DNA of 64,000 bases from Actinomycetospora sp. NBRC 106378 (GCF_030269685.1 NZ_BSTT01000002.1:496001-560000); one strand, 5' to 3'. Positions 24,614-34,145 are shown, counted from the stretch's first letter. Numbers and translations are program-made. The notes: generated by a model from the letters alone, not told the origin.

Positions 24614-26044
24614 ATGCGAGAACCGACCGTCGTGCTCTACGAGCTCAACGAGGTTCCCTGGCGTCTGGTCGACGCGTACGTCGCCGACCACCCCCGCTCC
24701 ACCATCGCGCGGCTCCTGCGCGAGGGCACCACGTGGACGACGGTCAACGAGGACGCCGCGCACCTGAGCCCGTGGCGGACCTGGCCGACGGTCCACCGCT
24801 CGATGTACGCGGCCGACCACAACAGCTTCGAGCTCGGGCAGGACCCGGCCACCTTCCGCGGCGTCGACCTGTGGGAGCCCCTCGACGAGGCCGGCATCCG
24901 CGTCGGCACGTTCGGCCTGCTTCAGACGTGGCCGCCGCGGGGGCACCGCAGCGGCGGCTTCTCGGTGCCCGACACCTTCGCCCGCGACGCCGCCACCGAG
25001 CCGCCCGAGCTGGGCACCTTCCAGCGGTTCAACCTCAAGATGACGTCGGAGAACGCCTACTCCTCGGACGCCCCGCTCTCCGCGACGGATCTCGCGCGGA
25101 CCGGGATCGACCTGATCAGGCGGGGCCTCACCCCGGCCTCCGCCACACGGCTCGCCGCCCATCTCGTGCAGGAGCGCCGCGAACCCCGGTTCCAGGCCGC
25201 GCGCCCGATGATGCAGGTGCTGCCCGCCTTCGACCTCTACTGGCGGCTGCACCGCACCCACCGTCCGCGGTTCTCGGCGTTCTTCACCAACCACGTCGCG
25301 GCGATGATGCACCGCTACTGGGGCGACGCCCTCCCGGAGTACGCGGCCTCGTTCGACTACGAGCCCGACCCCGTCTACGCCACCTTCTGCGACACCGCGA
25401 TGACCCTGGCCGACCGCCAGCTCGCCCGCGTCGAGCGGCAGCTGCGCCCCGGCGACCGCCTCGTCGTCGCCGCCAGCATGGGTCAGGGCCCGATTGACCA
25501 CCGCGTCGACACCTCCGGGCTCCTCGTGCTCGACGACGGGCCCGCGCTCGCCCGGTTCCTCGGCGCCGGCCCGGCCGCGCAGGAACTCGCGATGCACCCC
25601 ATGTGCTCGCTCGCCTTCGACACCGTCGACGCGGCGGCCCGGGCGGCGGACCGCCTCCCGCAGGTCGTCGACCACCGCGGCGACGCGCTGTTCGAGCGGG
25701 TCGAGCAGCAGGGCCGGTCGGTCGGGTTCTCCACGCGCTACACCGCCGTCGCCGACGACGACCCGCGCACCGCCCACCTCGAGGGCATGACCGCGACCTA
25801 CGGCGAGCTCGGGCTCGCCGTCCGGGAACGCCTGGGCGGCAGCAACACCGCGTACCACATCCCCGAGGGCATCCTCGTCGACCGCGAGATCGGCGCCACC
25901 GGGCGCGGCGACGTGCGCCGCGAGATCAACGTCCTCGACGTCGCACCGTCGCTGCTCGCGACGGTCTACGGGGTCATGCCGCCCGCCTCGATGAAGGGCG
26001 GCGTCGACGGATCGCTGTTCCACCGCACGCTGGGAGCCTCGTGA
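24614..26044 (+). CDS. Divergent alkaline-phosphatase-superfamily protein, first gene of the polysaccharide locus
   Basis: A 476-residue protein with the layout of type I phosphodiesterase/nucleotide pyrophosphatases: first strand VVLYELNEVPW, a possible nucleophile threonine in TWPTVHRSMY (about 58-67), FFTNHVAAMMHRYW where D...H metal ligands are expected, and VVAASMGQGPID in place of the usual S-D-H-G-M. Key metal ligands are therefore altered, which suggests changed metals or a non-hydrolytic role, perhaps phosphotransfer to a glycan. Similar proteins occur in O-antigen/EPS loci. ATG 24614 with GGAGG 8 nt upstream; overlaps the next gene. Confidence 0.65.
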   Translation: MREPTVVLYELNEVPWRLVDAYVADHPRSTIARLLREGTTWTTVNEDAAHLSPWRTWPTVHRSMYAADHNSFELGQDPATFRGVDLWEPLDEAGIRVGTFGLLQTWPPRGHRSGGFSVPDTFARDAATEPPELGTFQRFNLKMTSENAYSSDAPLSATDLARTGIDLIRRGLTPASATRLAAHLVQERREPRFQAARPMMQVLPAFDLYWRLHRTHRPRFSAFFTNHVAAMMHRYWGDALPEYAASFDYEPDPVYATFCDTAMTLADRQLARVERQLRPGDRLVVAASMGQGPIDHRVDTSGLLVLDDGPALARFLGAGPAAQELAMHPMCSLAFDTVDAAARAADRLPQVVDHRGDALFERVEQQGRSVGFSTRYTAVADDDPRTAHLEGMTATYGELGLAVRERLGGSNTAYHIPEGILVDREIGATGRGDVRREINVLDVAPSLLATVYGVMPPASMKGGVDGSLFHRTLGAS

Positions 26045-27345
26045 CCCGCTCGTTGGACGTCCGGATCCTCGGACTCAACTACGCCCCCGAGCCCACCGGG
26101 ATCGCCCCGTACACGACGGGCATGGCGCGGTTCCTGGCCGACGCGGGACACCGGGTCGAGGTCGTCACCGGCCTCCCGCACTACCCGCAGTGGGCGCTGC
26201 CCGCCGGCTACCGGCGCGAGCGGATCCGCGAGCGCGACGGCAACGTCCGCATCACCCGGGTGCCGCACCCCATCCCGACGAAGCCCACCGGCCGGGCCCG
26301 CGTCGCCATGGAGGCGGCCTTCGCGGCGCAGGCGGCGCTGGTCCCGGGGCCCCGACCCGACGTCGTGATCGCCGTCAGCCCCGCCCTGCTCACCGTCGGC
26401 GCCGCCCTGCGCCACCGGGCGCAGGGCGCCGCGGTCGGCGTCGTCGTGCAGGACCTCTACGGCCGCGCCGCGGTCGAGGCCGGCGTGCTCACCGGCCGCG
26501 AGGCCGCCGCCACCGCCGCCCTCGAACGCCGCCTGCTCGGTGCCGCGGACGGCGTCGTCGCCATCCACGAGCGCTTCCGCCGCTCGCTGATCGGCCTCGG
26601 GGTCGACGACCGTCGCATCACCACGATCCGCAACTGGACCCACGTCGGCGCCGCCACCGGCGACCCGCGCGCGCTGCGCCGCCGCCTCGGGTGGGGCGAC
26701 GACGAGGTGATCGCCCTGCACGCCGGCAACATGGGCGTCAAGCAGGGCCTGGAGAACGTCGTCCTGGCCGCCCGCCTCGCCGACCGGCAGGGCCTCCCGG
26801 TGCGATTCGTGCTCCTCGGTGACGGTCACCAGCGCAACCACCTCGCGGCACTGTCGTGCGGCGTCGAGCGTCTGGACATCCTCGACCCGCTGCCCGACGG
26901 CGAGTTCGAGACGGTCCTGCGCGCCGCCGACGTCCTCGTGCTGAACGAGCGGCCCGAGATCGCCGAGATGTGCGTGCCCTCGAAGCTCACCTCCTACTTC
27001 GCCTCGGGCCGCCCCGTCGTCGGTGCGACCGGGCTGCACAGCGCCGCCACCGCCGAGATCGCCGCCTCCGAGGGCGGGGTCACGGTCACCCCGGGCAATC
27101 CGGAGGCCCTGCTCGGCGCCGTCCTCGGAGTGGTCGACGACGAGGAGGAGGCCCTCGCGATGGGCCTGCGCGGCGAGCTCTTCGCCCGCGACGTCCTGCA
27201 CGTCGACGCGGCCGCGGAGGCCTACGTCGACTGGGTCGAGCGTCTCGCCGGCGTCGCCGCGCCGGCCGAGGTGATCCCGCAGCGCCGCCGCCTCCTGCGA
27301 CGCCCCCCGATGCACCCGCGGGCGGTCGAGCGGGAGGGCGCGTGA
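26041..27345 (+). CDS. Glycosyltransferase, GT4 (WcaI/WbuB-like)
   Basis: A 434-residue GT-B enzyme. The N-terminus ILGLNYAPEPTGIAPYTTGMARFLAD and GLPHYPQWALPAGYRR are the hallmarks of the WcaI/WbuB branch of GT4. The donor half contains IRNWTHV, HAGNMGVKQGLENV and the LLGDGHQR stretch. It transfers a sugar from a nucleotide donor to the lipid-linked repeat unit at the inner face of the membrane. GTG 26041 overlaps the previous stop. Donor sugar not predictable. Confidence 0.87.
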   Translation: MTRSLDVRILGLNYAPEPTGIAPYTTGMARFLADAGHRVEVVTGLPHYPQWALPAGYRRERIRERDGNVRITRVPHPIPTKPTGRARVAMEAAFAAQAALVPGPRPDVVIAVSPALLTVGAALRHRAQGAAVGVVVQDLYGRAAVEAGVLTGREAAATAALERRLLGAADGVVAIHERFRRSLIGLGVDDRRITTIRNWTHVGAATGDPRALRRRLGWGDDEVIALHAGNMGVKQGLENVVLAARLADRQGLPVRFVLLGDGHQRNHLAALSCGVERLDILDPLPDGEFETVLRAADVLVLNERPEIAEMCVPSKLTSYFASGRPVVGATGLHSAATAEIAASEGGVTVTPGNPEALLGAVLGVVDDEEEALAMGLRGELFARDVLHVDAAAEAYVDWVERLAGVAAPAEVIPQRRRLLRRPPMHPRAVEREGA

Positions 27346-28493
27346 GGGTCGCGCTCGTCCACAGCTTCCACCACAGCGACGTCCCCAGCGGCGAGAACGT
27401 CGTGGTCAACGCGCAGGAGGAGGCGCTGCTCGCGGCCGGCCACGAGGTCGTCGTGGTCGCGCAGGACAACGACGAGCGCAGCCGGCGCCGCACCTATCCG
27501 CTCGAGGCCGCGGCCACCGTCGTCACCGGCTTCGGGCCCGACCCGACGGAGATGCTGCGCCGGATCGCCCCCGACGTCGTGCACGTCCACAACCTGTTCC
27601 CGAACTTCGGCACCCGCTGGCTCGCCCGCTGGCAGGGGCCCCTGGTCGCGACGCTGCACAACTTCCGTCCGATCTGCCCCGCCGGCACGCTCCTGCGCGA
27701 CGGCCGGCGGTGCGTCGACTGCACCACCGACCCCCGGGCGGCCGTGCGGCACCGGTGCTTCCAGGAGTCGCGGATCGCGACGCTGCCGCTCGCCGTCGCC
27801 ACCCGCGGCGGCGCGACCCGCCACCCGGTGGTCCGCCGGGCCGACCGGCTCATCACCATCTCGGCGCGCGCCGCCGCGGAGTACCGCGCGGTCGGGGTGG
27901 CGCCGGAGCGGCTCGTCGTCGTGCCGAATGCCGTTCCCGACGACGAGCCGGGGCCGGTCCGCAGCGCCGTCGAGCACGAGATCGACCCGCGGTGGGTGTT
28001 CCTCGGCCGCCTGTCGGCCGAGAAGGGGCTCGTGGAGCTCCTCGCGCGCTGGCCGGTCGGTCTGCCGCTCGACGTCATCGGGTCCGGTGGACAGGAGGCC
28101 GAGCTGCGCGCGAGCTGTGCCGATCGCCCCGAGGTCCGGTTCCTCGGCGCGCTGTCCAACGTCGAGGTCCGCACCCGTCTCGCGGGCTACACCGGCCTCG
28201 TCGTCCCGAGCCTCTGGGCCGAGGCCGGACCACCGCTGACCTACGTCGAGGCGCTCGCTGCTGGCGTGCCGGTCGTCGCGGTCGAGGGCAACGGGGCCGC
28301 GGACGACATCGCCCGGCACGGGACCGGCGTCGTCGTCGGGAGGGACGAGGACCCGGCGGTGGCGCTGAAAGACGTGGCGCGGGACCGGACCCGCCTCTCG
28401 CCGCGGGCGCGCGCCGTCTACGAGCAGTACTTCTCCACCGGCGCCTGGGTGACGGCGCTGACGAACGTCTACCGGGAGGCCGCACGTGGCTGA
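27342..28493 (+). CDS. Glycosyltransferase, GT4 family
   Basis: A 383-residue GT-B enzyme. The acceptor domain starts VALVHSFHHSDVPSGENVVV; the donor domain has VFLGRLSAEKGLVELL and the E-x7-E element in PSLWAEAGPPLTYVEALAAG. Four cysteines in the middle (ICPAGTLLRDGRRCVDCTT plus HRC) could form a small metal site, a feature also seen in other GT4 enzymes of surface-polysaccharide loci. GTG 27342 overlaps the previous stop; the next start lies 8 nt inside its end. Confidence 0.87.
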   Translation: MRVALVHSFHHSDVPSGENVVVNAQEEALLAAGHEVVVVAQDNDERSRRRTYPLEAAATVVTGFGPDPTEMLRRIAPDVVHVHNLFPNFGTRWLARWQGPLVATLHNFRPICPAGTLLRDGRRCVDCTTDPRAAVRHRCFQESRIATLPLAVATRGGATRHPVVRRADRLITISARAAAEYRAVGVAPERLVVVPNAVPDDEPGPVRSAVEHEIDPRWVFLGRLSAEKGLVELLARWPVGLPLDVIGSGGQEAELRASCADRPEVRFLGALSNVEVRTRLAGYTGLVVPSLWAEAGPPLTYVEALAAGVPVVAVEGNGAADDIARHGTGVVVGRDEDPAVALKDVARDRTRLSPRARAVYEQYFSTGAWVTALTNVYREAARG

Positions 28494-29271
28494 GGCGGGC
28501 GGCGGCACCTACGCCGCGATCCTGACCGACCTGCTCGAGCGGCGGGTCCTCGCGCCGACGGACTCGGTCCTCGTCCAGTTCGCCGGCGAGTTCGACGAGA
28601 AGATCACCGCCGAGCTCGGGCTGGTGAACTGCACGTTCTCCAACCTCGCGCCCGACTCGCCGTCGTCGCGCCTCGCCGACGGTCACGGCGCCGACGGTCG
28701 AGCTCCGCTGCGCTCCGTCTCCCGAGCCGACGCCCACCGCATGCCCTACGCCGACGCGAGCTTCGACCACGTCATCGGCCACGCCGGGCTGCACCACTGC
28801 TCCCGGCCCCACCAGGCGCTGCACGAGATGTACCGGATCGCGCGCCGGACGGTCGTCGCGGTGGAGAACCAGGACTCGCCGCTCATGCGCGTGGCGTGCT
28901 CGCTCGGGCTGGCCGGGGTCTACGAGCACGCGGCCGTGGCCGACGGCGGCGGCACCACCGGGGGCGTGGACGGCACCGGCGTGCCGAACTTCGTCTACCG
29001 GTGGACGCGGCACGAGGTGCGCAAGACGGTCGCCACCTTCGACCCCGGCCGCGCCGTGCCGGTCGAGTTCCACGCCCGCTGGCTCATCGGCTCCGACCGG
29101 GCACTCACCGCCTCGGTCCGCGCCGCGATCGGCGGCCGGGAACGCGTGATCGGGCTGCTCAACCGCGGCCTCAACACCGTCGCCCGCCGCCAGGGCAACA
29201 TCTTCGGCTTCACGATCCGCAAGGACCTGGCCACCCCGCATCCCTGGATCGCCCTGGAGGCCGCGTCATGA
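28486..29271 (+). CDS. Class I SAM-dependent methyltransferase-like protein
   Basis: A 261-residue methyltransferase-fold protein. The late motifs are clear (DAHRMPYADASFDHVIGHAGLHHCSRPHQALHEMYRIAR), as in Methyltransf_11 proteins. Motif I, usually E-x-G-x-G, is degenerate here (VLVQFAGEFDEK), so SAM binding is uncertain. It may O-methylate a sugar of the repeat unit. GTG 28486 overlaps the glycosyltransferase end by 8 nt; its stop overlaps the acyltransferase start. Confidence 0.7.
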   Translation: MAEAGGGTYAAILTDLLERRVLAPTDSVLVQFAGEFDEKITAELGLVNCTFSNLAPDSPSSRLADGHGADGRAPLRSVSRADAHRMPYADASFDHVIGHAGLHHCSRPHQALHEMYRIARRTVVAVENQDSPLMRVACSLGLAGVYEHAAVADGGGTTGGVDGTGVPNFVYRWTRHEVRKTVATFDPGRAVPVEFHARWLIGSDRALTASVRAAIGGRERVIGLLNRGLNTVARRQGNIFGFTIRKDLATPHPWIALEAAS

Positions 29272-29951
29272 TCCGCTCGCGCCGGTTCCGCACCCTGTCC
29301 GCCCTGCTCGCGGTGTTCCTGCCGGGGCGGCTGCGCCGGTGGGTGCACACCCGCCTGCTGGGCTACCGCCTCGACCCGACCGCGACGATCGGGCACGCGT
29401 TCATCGACGTCGACGCCCTCGAGATGGGCCACGGCGCCCGCATCGGCCACCTCGTGATCCTCCGCGGCTGCGAGGAGGTTCGCCTCGGCGACTGGGCGAT
29501 CATCCAGATGCTCGTGTGGATCAACTCCGTGCGCGCCGACAAGGGCTACTTCCGCGACGTCGAGCGTCGCCCGGCCCTGATCCTGGGCCACAAGTCCCTC
29601 ATCACGATGCTGCACTTCATCGACGCCTGCGACCTCGTGGAGCTCGAGGACTTCGCCTCCCTCGCCGGGTTCGGGTCGCTGATCCAGACCCACGCCGTCG
29701 ACCTGAAGAACCTCAAGCAGGACTGCGCGCCGGTGCGGATCAGCGAGTCGTCGCTGGTCGCGAGCCGGTCGACGCTGCTGCCGGGCGCGATCGTGCCGAG
29801 CTGCTCGATCGTCGCGGCCGGGTCGGTGGTGAACGGCAAGATGGTCGGGCACCACCTCTTCGGCGGGGTGCCGGCCAAGCCGCTGCGCGAGACGGACCTG
29901 ACCTGGGGCTACTTCAACCGGCCCCGCGAGGGAAGGCCCGGGGCCTGGTGA
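29268..29951 (+). CDS. Left-handed beta-helix (hexapeptide) acyltransferase
   Basis: A 227-residue LbetaH acyltransferase of the WcaF/Wzx-neighbour type. Hexapeptide repeats run through ATIGHAFIDVDALEMGHGARIGHLVILRG and again SSLVASRSTLLPGAIVPSCSIVAAGSVVNG, closing with the typical GVPAKPLRE. It probably adds acetyl to a hydroxyl of a sugar intermediate in the cytoplasm. The middle (residues 80-140) is a longer non-repeat insertion. ATG 29268 overlaps the previous stop (ATGA). Confidence 0.8.
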   Translation: MIRSRRFRTLSALLAVFLPGRLRRWVHTRLLGYRLDPTATIGHAFIDVDALEMGHGARIGHLVILRGCEEVRLGDWAIIQMLVWINSVRADKGYFRDVERRPALILGHKSLITMLHFIDACDLVELEDFASLAGFGSLIQTHAVDLKNLKQDCAPVRISESSLVASRSTLLPGAIVPSCSIVAAGSVVNGKMVGHHLFGGVPAKPLRETDLTWGYFNRPREGRPGAW

Positions 29952-31156
29952 GGCGGTCCGTCCTCGGCGTCGCCGACCAGGTCGTCAGCTCCGGCTCGAA
30001 CTACCTCACGGCGTTCCTCGCCTCGCTCGTGCTCGCCCCCGTCGACTTCGGGGCGTTCGTCCTCGCCTACGCGGTGGTGACGGTGCTGCTCGCCGGCACC
30101 CGCGCGGTTGTCGGGGAGCCGCTGCTCGCCCACCTGCCGACGGTCGAGGGTTCCCGACGACGGAGCCTCGGCGCCTCCGCACTGTCCCTCGCCCTGGTGC
30201 TCGGCCTGGTCTCGGCGCTGGTGTGCGCGGCGGGCGGGGCGTGGTTCAGCGCGCTGCTGGTGTTCGCGGTGTGGATGCCGGCCGCGCTCGTCGCCGACGC
30301 CGCGCGCTACGTGCTGCTCGCGCGCCGCGACACGGGGCGGGCGCTGGTCGTCGACACGGTGTGGGTCGTGGTGCAGCTCGCCGTGCTCGGCGGGGTCCTC
30401 GCGTGGGGCAGCTGGTCGATCGGGTGGCTCGCCGCGGCGTGGGGGATCGGGGCGGTCGCGGCCGTCGTGGCGTTCGGGGTCGTCGCGCCGGAGCGGTTCG
30501 CGGCGCCGCGCGCGTGGTGGGCCGAGTCGCGCTACCTGTCCGGCTGGTTCACGGCGACCTCCGTGCTCGGCCAGGTGCAGATCTACCTCGTCCTGCTGCT
30601 CGCCGGGGCCGTGCTGCTCGCCGTCGACACCGCCGGGCTGCGGGCCGTGCAGCTCCTGGTGTTCCAGCCCGCGATCACGCTGATGGCCGCGCTGCTCGTG
30701 CTGCTGGTCCCGCCGATGGCGGCGTGCACGGCGGCGGGCGACCTCGCCGGGCTGCGCCGGGCCCGGGGTCGGGCGCTGGCGGCGATGGCCGTGATCGGGG
30801 TGCTGGCGCTGCTCGCGATCCCGCTGCGCGAGGTGCTGCTCTCGACGTTCTTCCCGCGCTACACCGCCTACGCCGCGCTCGTCGTGCCGATCGCCCTGCA
30901 GACCGCGATCGGCGCGCTGACCGTGCCGTTCCAGGCGCAGATCCGCGGGTTCCGGCAGGGCCGGGCGCTGTTCGCCCAGCAGCTCGTCCAGGCCGGGGCG
31001 CTGATCGGGTGCGCCGGGATCGGGATCGCGCTCGGCGGAGTGGTCGGCCTCGCGTGGGGGCTCGCGGTCGCGACCGCGATCGCCCTCGTCGCCATCGTGG
31101 CGCGGGCACTGCGGCTGGAGCGACCCGTCGTCGGGACCCCGGTGGTGGCGGCGTGA
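29948..31156 (+). CDS. Polysaccharide flippase-like membrane protein (Wzx/MATE fold), module 1
   Basis: A 402-residue integral membrane protein with about 12 hydrophobic segments and few charged loops. VADQVVSSGSNYLTAFLASLVLAPVDFGAFVLAYAV is the N-terminal region typical of the oligosaccharide flippase family. It should move the lipid-linked repeat unit to the outer face. GTG 29948 overlaps the previous stop; it precedes a polymerase-like gene, as in Wzx/Wzy loci. Assigned from topology and context because flippases diverge strongly. Confidence 0.75.
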   Translation: MRRSVLGVADQVVSSGSNYLTAFLASLVLAPVDFGAFVLAYAVVTVLLAGTRAVVGEPLLAHLPTVEGSRRRSLGASALSLALVLGLVSALVCAAGGAWFSALLVFAVWMPAALVADAARYVLLARRDTGRALVVDTVWVVVQLAVLGGVLAWGSWSIGWLAAAWGIGAVAAVVAFGVVAPERFAAPRAWWAESRYLSGWFTATSVLGQVQIYLVLLLAGAVLLAVDTAGLRAVQLLVFQPAITLMAALLVLLVPPMAACTAAGDLAGLRRARGRALAAMAVIGVLALLAIPLREVLLSTFFPRYTAYAALVVPIALQTAIGALTVPFQAQIRGFRQGRALFAQQLVQAGALIGCAGIGIALGGVVGLAWGLAVATAIALVAIVARALRLERPVVGTPVVAA

Positions 31157-32640
31157 CCCTCACGACCGGCGTGAGGGGAACCCTCGCACCCCACGAGCGC
31201 ACGAGGGTTCCCCTCATGGAGGCGGGGGTCCTCGCCGCGATCGCCGTGGTCGCCGCCCTGCTCGTGGTCGGCGTGCTCCTCGCCGACGGCCGGGGCCTGG
31301 TCCCGCTGACGCGGTCGGTCCCGGTCGTCGTGGCGACGGCCGTGGTGCTGGGCGTCGTCGCGGTGCGGGGGATCGAGGACCTCGGGGTCGGCCTGCTGCT
31401 GCTCGCCGCGCTGACGGCGACGTGGAACGGGCTCTCGAGCATCGGGCTCTCGGTGGCGCAGCCCGCCCTCGCCGGGGCGCTGGTGGTGCTCGCGGCGGTG
31501 GCCGTCGCGCTGCGCCGGCCCGTCCACGTGCCGGGCTGGGTGTGGGTGCTGCCCGCGGTGCTCGTCCTGGTCGCGGTCCTCGCCTGGTTCTTCCCGCCGT
31601 CACCGGGCTACCTGGCGACCCGCGTGCTCGTCCCGGTGCCCGACTCCGTGGCGGCCGAGACCCCGCCCTTCGCGCTGGCCAACGTCGTGAACCTCGTCCG
31701 CTGGCTCGTGTCGGCGGCCGCGCTGCCCGTCGCGGCCTGCCTCGCGATCGCCGCCCGCCCCCGCCTCGCGCCGGTCCTCGCGGTCACGGCCGCGGTCGGG
31801 GCGACCGTCAACGCCGCGGTCGCGGTCACCGACGAGCTGGGCCTCACGGCGATCAGCGCGCGCCTGGTCCCGATCGTCGACGTCGGCGGACGGCAGGCCG
31901 GGCTGAGCATCCAGCCGAACCACCTCGCGCTCGCGATCGCCGTCGCCGTCCCCGTGGTGACCTGGCGCGTGCTCGTGGCGTCGACGCCCGCCCGGCGGGT
32001 GGGGTGGCTCGTCGTCGGGACGGTCCTCGCGGCGGGCCTGGCCACCTCGGCGTCGCGGGCCGGGCTCGTGTCGGCCCTGCTCGGCGCGGCGCTGACCGTG
32101 CTCGCGCTGCGCGCCGGGCGACGGCTGGTGCTGCCGCTGGTCGGGGGCGTGGTGGCCCTCGCGGTCGTCGCCGTCGCGGCGTTCCCCGCCCTGCTCGACC
32201 GCGTCGCCGAGCAGCTCCGGCTCTCCGGGGCCGACTCCGCCGACGAGAGCAACGCGATCCGTGCGGGCATCGCCCGGCAGGCGTTCACCGACTTCGCGCA
32301 CTCGCCGCTGCACGGCCTCGGGCTGCCCGTCGCCGCCGACGCGCACGACGTCTACCTGCAGCTCCTCGCCTCCGGCGGGGTGCTGCTGCTCGTCGGCTTC
32401 GGGGTGTTCGTCCTGGGCTTCGTCCTCGAGGTCCGGAGCCTGGAGAGCCCCGGACCCGGCTCCGGCGACCCCGACGACGGGCTGCCCCGTGTCCTGCTCG
32501 TCGCCGTCGTGTCCTGGCTGCTCGTCGGGGCCGTGGTCAACCAGCTCACCGACGCCTTCCTGTACCTGCCCGTCGCGATCGTCGCCGGTCTGGCCGCCGC
32601 TCGCGCATCCGCCGTCCCTCATGCCGGAGGACCCGCATGA
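31153..32640 (+). CDS. O-antigen ligase/polymerase-like membrane protein (Wzy), module 1
   Basis: A 495-residue polytopic protein with some 12 membrane helices and a large periplasmic-side loop containing QPNHLALAIAVAV and TSASRAGLVSALLGA, then HGLGLPVAADAHDVYLQLLASGGV, which is the O-antigen ligase/polymerase pattern. It would polymerise repeat units outside the membrane. GTG 31153 overlaps the previous stop. A 16-bp-arm hairpin (31171-31217) makes up residues 7-22; an ATG at 31216, at the hairpin's end and preceded by GAGGG, would start directly at the first helix and is a serious alternative. Confidence 0.78.
   Translation: MTLTTGVRGTLAPHERTRVPLMEAGVLAAIAVVAALLVVGVLLADGRGLVPLTRSVPVVVATAVVLGVVAVRGIEDLGVGLLLLAALTATWNGLSSIGLSVAQPALAGALVVLAAVAVALRRPVHVPGWVWVLPAVLVLVAVLAWFFPPSPGYLATRVLVPVPDSVAAETPPFALANVVNLVRWLVSAAALPVAACLAIAARPRLAPVLAVTAAVGATVNAAVAVTDELGLTAISARLVPIVDVGGRQAGLSIQPNHLALAIAVAVPVVTWRVLVASTPARRVGWLVVGTVLAAGLATSASRAGLVSALLGAALTVLALRAGRRLVLPLVGGVVALAVVAVAAFPALLDRVAEQLRLSGADSADESNAIRAGIARQAFTDFAHSPLHGLGLPVAADAHDVYLQLLASGGVLLLVGFGVFVLGFVLEVRSLESPGPGSGDPDDGLPRVLLVAVVSWLLVGAVVNQLTDAFLYLPVAIVAGLAAARASAVPHAGGPA
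31171..31217. repeat. Palindromic hairpin element at the wzx-wzy junction
   Basis: Arms GTGAGGGGAACCCTCG (31171-31186) and CGAGGGTTCCCCTCAT (31202-31217), 15 of 16 pairs perfect plus one G-U, 15-nt loop. It lies within the annotated wzy start region. It looks like a dispersed REP-type element; it could also attenuate or stabilise mRNA. Confidence 0.7.
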
Positions 32641-34145
32641 CCCTGACCGTTCTCCTGCGGTCGCTCGCCCGCCGCTGGCCCTACGTCGTGGCCGGACTGG
32701 TCGTCGGCCTGCTCGCCGCCGGCGCCGTCGTCCTGTTCAGCCCGCGGGTGTACGCGTCGACGTCGAGCGTCTACGTGTCGGCGACCGACTCGGCCGCCAA
32801 CGCCTCGAACGCCTACCAGGGCACGCTGTTCTCGCAGCAGAAGGTGAAGACCTACACCGAGATCCTGACCTCCGAGCGGGTCCTCACGCCGGTGGTCGCG
32901 CAGTTCGGGCTCGGCTCGGTGTCCGACCTCGCCGACCACGTCGCGGTCGCCTCCGACGCCGAGAGCACCCTGCTGCGCATCACCGTCAGCGACGACGACC
33001 CGCAGCGCGCCGCCGAGCTCGCCAACGCCGTGACCACCCGCTTCATCCAGGTCGTCGGCCAGCTCGAGCGGCCCCGCGTGCCGGGGGCGCCCGCGCCGGT
33101 CAGCGTGGACGTCGTCGACACCGCGCAGCCCTCGTCGGACCCGGTCAGCCCGAAGGTGACGCTCGACCTCGTCGTCGGCGCCGTGCTCGGCCTGCTGGTC
33201 GGCGTGGCCGCCGCCGTCGTCCGCAGCGCCGCCGACACCACGATGCGGACCTCGGAGGAGCTCGCCGCCGCGACCGGGGCCGGGGTGCTCGGCCTCGTGC
33301 CGACCGACCGCGGCCTGCGCGACGGGGCGGCGCCGGCCGCGGTCCCGGGCGGCGCCTTCGGCGAGACGGTCCGGCGCATCCGCACGAACCTGCTCTTCGC
33401 CGACGTCGACCGGCCGCCGGCGCTGCTCACCGTGACCTCCAGCGAGCCCGGCGAGGGCAAGACGACGCTGGTCATCGCGCTCGCGGCGGCGTTCGCCCCG
33501 ACCTCGCGGGTGGTCGTGGTCGAGGGCGACCTGCGCCGCCCGACGATCGCCGGGCGCCTCGGGCTCGTCGCGGAGTCGGGGGTCACCGACGTGCTCGGCC
33601 GCCGCGTCGACCTCGCCCACGTCGTGCAGACCTGGGGTCCCGGCGTCGACGTGCTCACCGCCGGGACGCTCCCGCACAACCCGAGCGAGCTGCTCTCCTC
33701 CGCCGCGATGGCCGACCTGCTGAAGACGCTGCGGGCGCGCTACGACGTCGTGCTCGTCGACGCCCCGCCGCTCGGCCCGGTCGCCGACGCCGCGATCCTC
33801 GCCTCCGGGTGCGACGGCGCCGTGCTGCTCTGCCGCTCCGGCGTCACCCCGCGGGCGAAGGTCGTGGCCGCCGTCGAGGCCCTGCAGACCGTCGGCGCCC
33901 GGCTCTTCGGCGCCGTCCTGACGATGACCGAGATGCCCCGCGGCGGCTACGACACCTACGGGCCCGCCCCGTCGGCCCGGCCGGCCGGCGCGCCGAGCCG
34001 TGCCCCCGAGTCGCCGGCGGTCGGGACGCCGCAGGCCCGGCCGGTCGTCGACGACGCCGCGACGGTCGGGACCTACCTGCCGCCCTCGGCCACGGTGCCG
34101 CGGACCATGAACGTCGTCTCCGGTCGACGACGCAGCGACGGATGA
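32637..34145 (+). CDS. Wzc-like chain-length regulator/tyrosine kinase (BY-kinase), module 1
   Basis: A 502-residue fusion of a Wzz-type membrane domain (helices about 18-35 and 174-195) and a cytoplasmic P-loop kinase. Walker A SSEPGEGKTT is at 268-277, Walker B VVLVDAPP at 371-378. Walker A' is VVVVEGDLRRP, with glutamate where the family normally has the aspartate of V-D-A-D. The tail has few tyrosines (Y438, Y441, Y480) rather than a dense cluster. It controls polymer length and export. ATG 32637 overlaps the wzy stop. Confidence 0.85.
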   Translation: MTLTVLLRSLARRWPYVVAGLVVGLLAAGAVVLFSPRVYASTSSVYVSATDSAANASNAYQGTLFSQQKVKTYTEILTSERVLTPVVAQFGLGSVSDLADHVAVASDAESTLLRITVSDDDPQRAAELANAVTTRFIQVVGQLERPRVPGAPAPVSVDVVDTAQPSSDPVSPKVTLDLVVGAVLGLLVGVAAAVVRSAADTTMRTSEELAAATGAGVLGLVPTDRGLRDGAAPAAVPGGAFGETVRRIRTNLLFADVDRPPALLTVTSSEPGEGKTTLVIALAAAFAPTSRVVVVEGDLRRPTIAGRLGLVAESGVTDVLGRRVDLAHVVQTWGPGVDVLTAGTLPHNPSELLSSAAMADLLKTLRARYDVVLVDAPPLGPVADAAILASGCDGAVLLCRSGVTPRAKVVAAVEALQTVGARLFGAVLTMTEMPRGGYDTYGPAPSARPAGAPSRAPESPAVGTPQARPVVDDAATVGTYLPPSATVPRTMNVVSGRRRSDG

